64,000 nucleotides of DNA from Eremophila alpestris peregrina. Its lineage: Eukaryota > Chordata > Aves > Passeriformes > Alaudidae. The notes under the pieces were generated by a model. That model was given only the letters and a program-made list of their open reading frames with translations. It was not told the origin of the DNA and made no database searches. The translations under genes and the position numbers were made by a program. The stretch is taken from the NCBI GenBank assembly GCA_009792885.1, contig WMCF01000007.1, positions 7,529,267 through 7,593,266 on the forward strand, in the 5' to 3' direction. Positions 58,467 to 64,000 of the stretch are shown here, piece by piece; the stretch's first letter is position 1, and the number at the start of each line of letters is the position of its first letter.

Positions 58467-61400
58467 CCTCCCATACAGGGCACCCTGCAGCAGCACCCTG
58501 CTGTCTAAACACTGCTAGGTATGCCCAGCATCAGGATTTCTTGCTCAGGATTTCCCATACAGATTTTCAGAGTGGAAAAGAAGGAATAAGGTTTCATATA
58601 CTACTAATAAACCATACCATCACAGTATTTCTTGTTCTCTTATGTAGAAGTAACTTCTCAGATCTGGTAGTTTGTAGTGTTATCTGATATATGAAAACAT
58701 CTTGAGAAATTGCCTGGCATAACAATTCAGTACTTATTAAATATACTAATTATAGTTATATTAATTATAGGAAGTAAGCATATTTTGACTATTTTGATTG
58801 CCTTCAGCAGTTTTTGTCTTCTATGCCTGTATTTTTACAAAATATTATTTGAGTAAAACCCCTCAAAAGTAAGAAGACAGTTCAAACTTGCACTGTGTTC
58901 AGACAACTGCCTATTCATATTCTTTATATCCACAAAGTTCTGCATTTGTATGGGGAGAAAGATCTGAAAGCAGGAAGAGGTCATGGACCAAGGGAAGGGG
59001 ACATGAGCTGAGATGAATTGCCAACTTCCCACAGATATATTTAGCATTTCTAATGGCAAGATGGAGACTGAATTGCTAAATCAACTATTTGATTACTGCT
59101 TTATGGCTATATGGATTTAGCATAAGCATATTTAGCAAATTGCTGATTTACCATTTAGCAGGCCATAAGGTAAAGAATGTGACAACACTGCAGTCAAGAC
59201 AGCTGCAGAGCAAGCACAAAGTGAGCAGATATCCCTGGGTCAGTTTTGGAACTGACTCACCAGGAACAATGAACAGTCAGCCTGGACAGAGTGAGAAAGT
59301 ACAAAAGGCCACAGATCACAGTGATCTGAAAGGATTAAAAGGCACCTCAAAGACTAAGAGGTGAGATCAGCAGAAGAGGACAAACACTGAAGACCTCATG
59401 ACAGTTGAATTTGAGCATCAACTGTGATTGAGGCACAAATAATTTCCCTGGCTGTGCCACAACACCAGCTGGGATGTCTCTGCAGTCTTGTGCTGTGAAC
59501 ATGAACTCCAAAAGCCAGAGGAGGGGTCTCACCTCTTTTGTTTTGCCTCCAATTAAGTGATTCAATTTCAGGCAAAGTTCCCCAGAACAAAGTTATGCAG
59601 GGTGTAATAATGAAAAGCAATATTCACTTTAGCCTTGAAATCATCCAGTTGAATAATAATCCATAGCATCATGCTGGATGATGAATTCATGTCTCCAGAG
59701 AAAGCTGACTTTCCAATACACTAATCTTTCAACCTTTTTTTTTAATCTGCAAAATAACAAGACTTAATGAGAATGCAAATGTGAATGCTATAATCTTTTC
59801 CTCCTCCATTTATTAAGCAATTTTTTTGATGTCAGGGCAAAACAACATAGCATAATAATTGCTTTGATTTTCCTCTGATTTTTCATGTGTGTCTTTAATG
59901 CTGTTTTTTGTTTTCATAGATATTTATTATAATTTCTCCATTATGCTTTTGATAAGTTTTTTTTTTCAGAAAAATCATTGACTGTGAATCAATACAAGAA
60001 TCATAAGCTAGCAAAGATAAAAATAAATTATCTTCCTCCACGTGCCCTCCCATTAAGAAATGTAATGGACTACAGGAATTTTTTTCTGATGGTTTTCTAG
60101 ATATAGCTATACAAATTCTTACTTTCTGTGGTGAGAGAAAAGAGGAGAAGACGAAGTTCCTTCCATTAAAAAAAAAAAAGGTGATGAAAATAGGATCATA
60201 ACTGGGCTCATCCCATGAATCAGAATCCAAGTGTAAATATTCTTTAGATTACACACGTGTTTGACTTAAAGATTTTAGAATCAGTCAATCTCATGTTAAC
60301 TTCTCTTTTCCCTGGAGCTGTATTTATACACTATCACATACCTGCCTGCAAGCACTGTTTGAATTTCACCTGTGAAATATAAATCTGTGGAATCCATCAG
60401 ACTATCCTGTTAGCTGTGATTTTTCTAAGTGGAGGATGTGTTTTGCTTTGTGGCTTACATCAATCCTTGCAACTGATCTGAGAAGATTCAGAAGCAATTA
60501 ATAAAGAACTGTTGGGGAATCCAATAGCTGCTGTTGCCAGCCAGGTTTGGTATCAAGCACAAGTTCTTGGGGAATAAGCAAGTTAAATTTGTGCCTCCAA
60601 AGACTTAGCATCTCTGATTAAAAAGGTCCCTCCTATAGTTATGCAGACTGAAGAATTCCCCTGGTTTACATACTGTACTCCTTTGAAAAGTCCTTAGCAT
60701 TGTGGGAAAGACCCAGCTTGAGGAACGTTTCCCTGCAAAGTATGTGATAACCTTGGAAAATTTTGCTTAAATTTGTTTTATATTTTAAGACAGAAAGAAT
60801 GGTCAGGGAGAAAATGGCACATCCATAAGTTGTCATATTTGCATGAGTAAGCCTCTTATTTGCAGTGTTATTGGCTATTAAAGTTATAGGTTTTAAGTTT
60901 AGGTCACTAAAGCTTAGCTTTTATTAACTGCTTTTGCATGCTTTGGAAAAATATATGAATCCAACAGGGTCTCATGTGGCCATTAGATCAACTAGCTTCC
61001 CATTGCCCTCATGCTTCTATTCAAAGGAATCACATTTCTCATTCACAGGAAGAGCAAAAAATCCCTCAGGTAGTTTTTTTTAATTAAAGCATCTTTTTTT
61101 TTCTTTACAGACACAAATAATAACAACAACAAAAAAGTAGCTATGGGTAATAAATTCAATTTCTACAAAAACCAAAGAATGCCTTATTGACTGAACTAAT
61201 AGGGCTATTTTCATCTCTTGATGAAATCTTTTCCTTCATAAAATATTTTTGTTATCTCATACTGTGATTGTATTAGGTGAAAGAACAAGATGAAGAATGT
61301 CAAAAATTTGCACTTTCATTTATCGAAGTAAGTCTGGAAACCTTTTGTTCTGGTTGTAGTTTTAAAACCCAAACAGATGCAGTTCTTCTAAGGTCTGGCT

Positions 61401-64000
61401 TGACCTTACACAGGGTTACATGAAAAATTGATAAGGAGAATTATTCTGTAGGTAAAGCTGGTTTCAAAAAAGTCTACATAGTGAAAAACTTGTGTGTAAA
61501 ATCTACAAAATATTTTATATAATTACCTTGGCAAATAGCTTACCAAAATGAACTGTAAATTTTTTTTATCCCAAAGCAATCAGTGGTTCAATTTTAAATT
61601 TTCAATAAAATTAATAAGAAGAGAGTTAAAAAAAAACCAGCCACAAGTAAATAGGATATGAAACTTAAGTACAAAAAGAAGAAATTCTATATTTGGTAAT
61701 ATGTGCAATTTAAAATCTGGAGACCTTATCTGGATTCTAGTTGGCCAGTTGGAACCATCTTATGGGATATCAGTATGATGGTAGCAAACAGACCAACCTG
61801 CATGGCAGACCAAGCTGTGGGTGTGAGGTATCACCTTAGTGCAGCATTATGAAACAAAATTATGTGCAGTGGGTCTTTAGCAAGTTCTCTGATGACTGTA
61901 ACAATAAGTAATACACGGTCAGGAGAGCGGATGTACTGCTTTGCTATGGCCAGTTCTTGATTATGGCCCATTTTAATATTTTAATTTCTCTCACTTTATA
62001 ACAAATAAAATATGCTACTTTTTTTTTTCTGCAGCATCTCCTCTTCAAGCTTAGTAGTGGCTATTTTCAGCAGCCCTTAACAATGCTACTAAGGCTGCAA
62101 TTATTCCTCATGCATTAAAAATATTGCTAACATTCCCTGATTTAAAGCCAAAATGGGGAGTCTGTGGAAATTCTACATTTTCTCCATTAGGGGGAGTCCT
62201 TGCTCTATCTTCTGAAGGTTTCAATTTCTCCTTTAAGTACCTTAAAGTTATTTTTTACATTAAGAAATGCTGAACCCTGTAGTTCTGATTCTGAAATCTC
62301 TGTTTAAAGAAGTGGTCAGATCACTGATGCTTGGAGTTTAACATTTCAGTGTGTGCGAGAGGAAGACTGACTTCTGTTGATTTGTGCAAGAGCACAGACT
62401 TCTTCTTTTCTCTTCTGTGCATTATTGGCTGTAGCATGAAAAGCATAGTCCTTGCACAGAAAAGTCAAATAGTTCAAAGACTGATCAAGAGACTCCTTCC
62501 AGAATATGTAACTTTTTGAAAGAGTTAGCATAGTGAAGAGTTCAGTGGCAATTATTTTAAAAGTTCTTTCTTCTGTTAGCTTTTGATTTTAGCCAGCTCT
62601 GGCTCCCTCACTTGAGCAGTTCAAAATATTCTGCTGAAAACCAACATCCATACGGAGCTGAACTGCTCAGCCACTTGGAAAAAATAATAGGTTTTAAAAA
62701 GTACATTTTAAATTACAGTGATGATGGTGAATCTTAAGAGGGATGCTAAAATTTAGCCTTGACTATAGGTTTTCACCTTCTAAAATTCTGAAGTCATGGA
62801 AAACAACTGTGGCAAAAATCAGTACTTTTGCATAGCTTCAAGCTTTTTCCTTTTGTTCTGAATAGTAAAAGATCATTCACTGTTTTGTGAACTGGGAAAC
62901 CATTATAGAACTAGGAAACCATTGCAGTGTACATCGTGTTGGTTTTTTTTCCCTGAATCTTGGAAGATATTTGAGAGTTAAATATGTCTTTGGAGAGTAA
63001 AGTTTGATTTTTATTGAGTAGGAGAGAGTAACAAAAGAAGGAGATAATTACACCTTTGAAAGGGAAGTGCTGTCTTTTGGGAAGAGTCTTTCATCTTTGT
63101 CAAATTCTAAGCAATACAAAGCTGCTCCCTTTTTTTTTTCTTTTTTTTTTTTTTGAAACAAGATAAGGAGGAAAAAGTAAATGAGAATAAAAATGGAATA
63201 TAATTATTTCTCAGGTAAAAGGAAATTAAGTTACAGTTTTTCTGTAGGCAGAATATGTGGTCAGAGCAAATCAGTGCTGAGCATGGTGGTTTCTGTGGCA
63301 GTGTCAGGCAAACAGAAGAGTAACAATAATACCTCCTTGTAATGGTTACAGTCAGTGTTGCAGCCCCTGTACTTGTGGCTGAAAGGACCAGAGAAGGCTT
63401 AGGTTTGACCTAAGCTATGCAATTTCCACTTTGGGAACATCTACCTACATTATCCATCACAGGCTCATCCAAGGAAGAAGTTTCACCAATTTTAGTATTT
63501 TAGTTCAGCTGAAGCTAAAATACCTGTAGGAGGTACAGGAAATCCATTCTTGGAATCTGAAATGTTAGTGACATCTATCCAGTGATGCCAATGAAGATTT
63601 CAGAATATTTCTAATAGACAAAAAAGGTGTTGCAAAGCTTCACTGATGTGACATAAAAAAATAATCTTCAGATAAGTTCTGAATTTTAAAAAAGTGCTTT
63701 ACGACCAGAGTTGCAAATGTTCAAATGAAGCAGAAGAATTCCACATCATCAAAACCAAACCTTAAGAAGGGCAGTTCTATCAAGCTCTCTAAATACAGCA
63801 ACTGTAGCACTCAGGGCCCCACAGCCTTCAGGCAGCATCAGTTCTCAAAACTGAAAATTATATAGAAAGTCAAAGTCACTTGCCCTGCCTGCCCTCTGAG
63901 TACTGGGAGTTTCAAACAAAATAGGAACTGACCCTGCCTATGCTTTTACAGAAGTCAAATTATCCTCAAAGAACAACAGATAATATCAATAGAGCAGTAT
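58467..64000. other. Intergenic, no gene seen
   Basis: AT-rich. A poly(A) run lies near 60168-60179. A 19-bp tandem duplication lies at 62889-62926 and an interrupted poly(T) at 63130-63154. Acceptor-like tracts near 61110 and 62035 have no convincing partner donors. No coding signal. Confidence 0.55.
62889..62926 (+). repeat. Tandem duplication, two 19-bp units
   Basis: The unit begins GAACT(G/A)GGAAACCATT; copies at 62889-62907 and 62908-62926 differ at three positions. Confidence 0.85.

Noticed and set aside
62030..62120. Strong acceptor-like tract (long T run then CTGCAG)
   Set aside because: No donor or poly(A) signal is convincingly paired with it. Such tracts are common in AT-rich DNA.

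Overview
The window is vertebrate nuclear DNA, almost certainly from a bird and probably a passerine. It is AT-rich, with intron-containing coding sequence and long non-coding stretches. It carries two 5'-truncated CR1 retroposons of avian type and one solo LTR that resembles passerine ERV LTRs. No prokaryote-like operon structure is present.

Only one protein-coding gene can be supported. It is a complete three-exon FGF20 gene (FGF9/16/20 subfamily) on the + strand, with CDS join(1824..2124, 4331..4434, 5155..5400) encoding 216 residues. It starts in a GC-rich CpG-island promoter (about 1366-2160) with a TATA box at 1615-1624. It has a 2.2 kb first intron and a 0.72 kb second intron, and ends in an AU-rich 3'UTR with poly(A) signals at 5774 and 5961. 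Both introns have GT/AG ends and the phases (1 and 0) keep the frame. FGF20 is a secreted FGFR ligand. In birds it controls feather and scale placode formation, and its loss causes the chicken scaleless phenotype. The copy here looks intact.

From about 6 kb to 64 kb I find no protein-coding gene. This fits the known layout in other amniotes, where a large gene-poor interval lies 3' of FGF20 toward MSR1/TUSC3. The interval holds: a probable tRNA-SINE relic (about 12.88-13.0 kb); C/A-rich (16.33-16.56 kb) and G/T-rich (56.58-56.67 kb) strand-asymmetric low-complexity blocks; several microsatellites and short tandem duplications; a compact hairpin/direct-repeat cluster (23.38-23.50 kb); a solo LTR (24.91-25.87 kb); a CR1 3' end (26.51-26.73 kb); a 72-base assembly gap (26,780-26,851); a perfect 32-bp AT palindrome (30,587-30,618); a GC-rich island of unknown origin (33.42-33.96 kb); a possible unassigned exon (41,063-41,153); and a longer CR1 fragment (51.23-51.79 kb).

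The clearest anomaly is technical. Two head-to-head Tn5/Nextera mosaic-end junctions (58,320-58,356 and 58,429-58,466) are unremoved mate-pair adapters inside the assembly. Sequence order around 58.3-58.5 kb should not be trusted. I did not find a convincing undescribed biological system. The most biologically interesting leads are the FGF20 leader (two upstream ATGs and a long overlapping frame), a CTCF-like motif in its 3'UTR, the polyalanine tract, the GC-rich island and the candidate exon.
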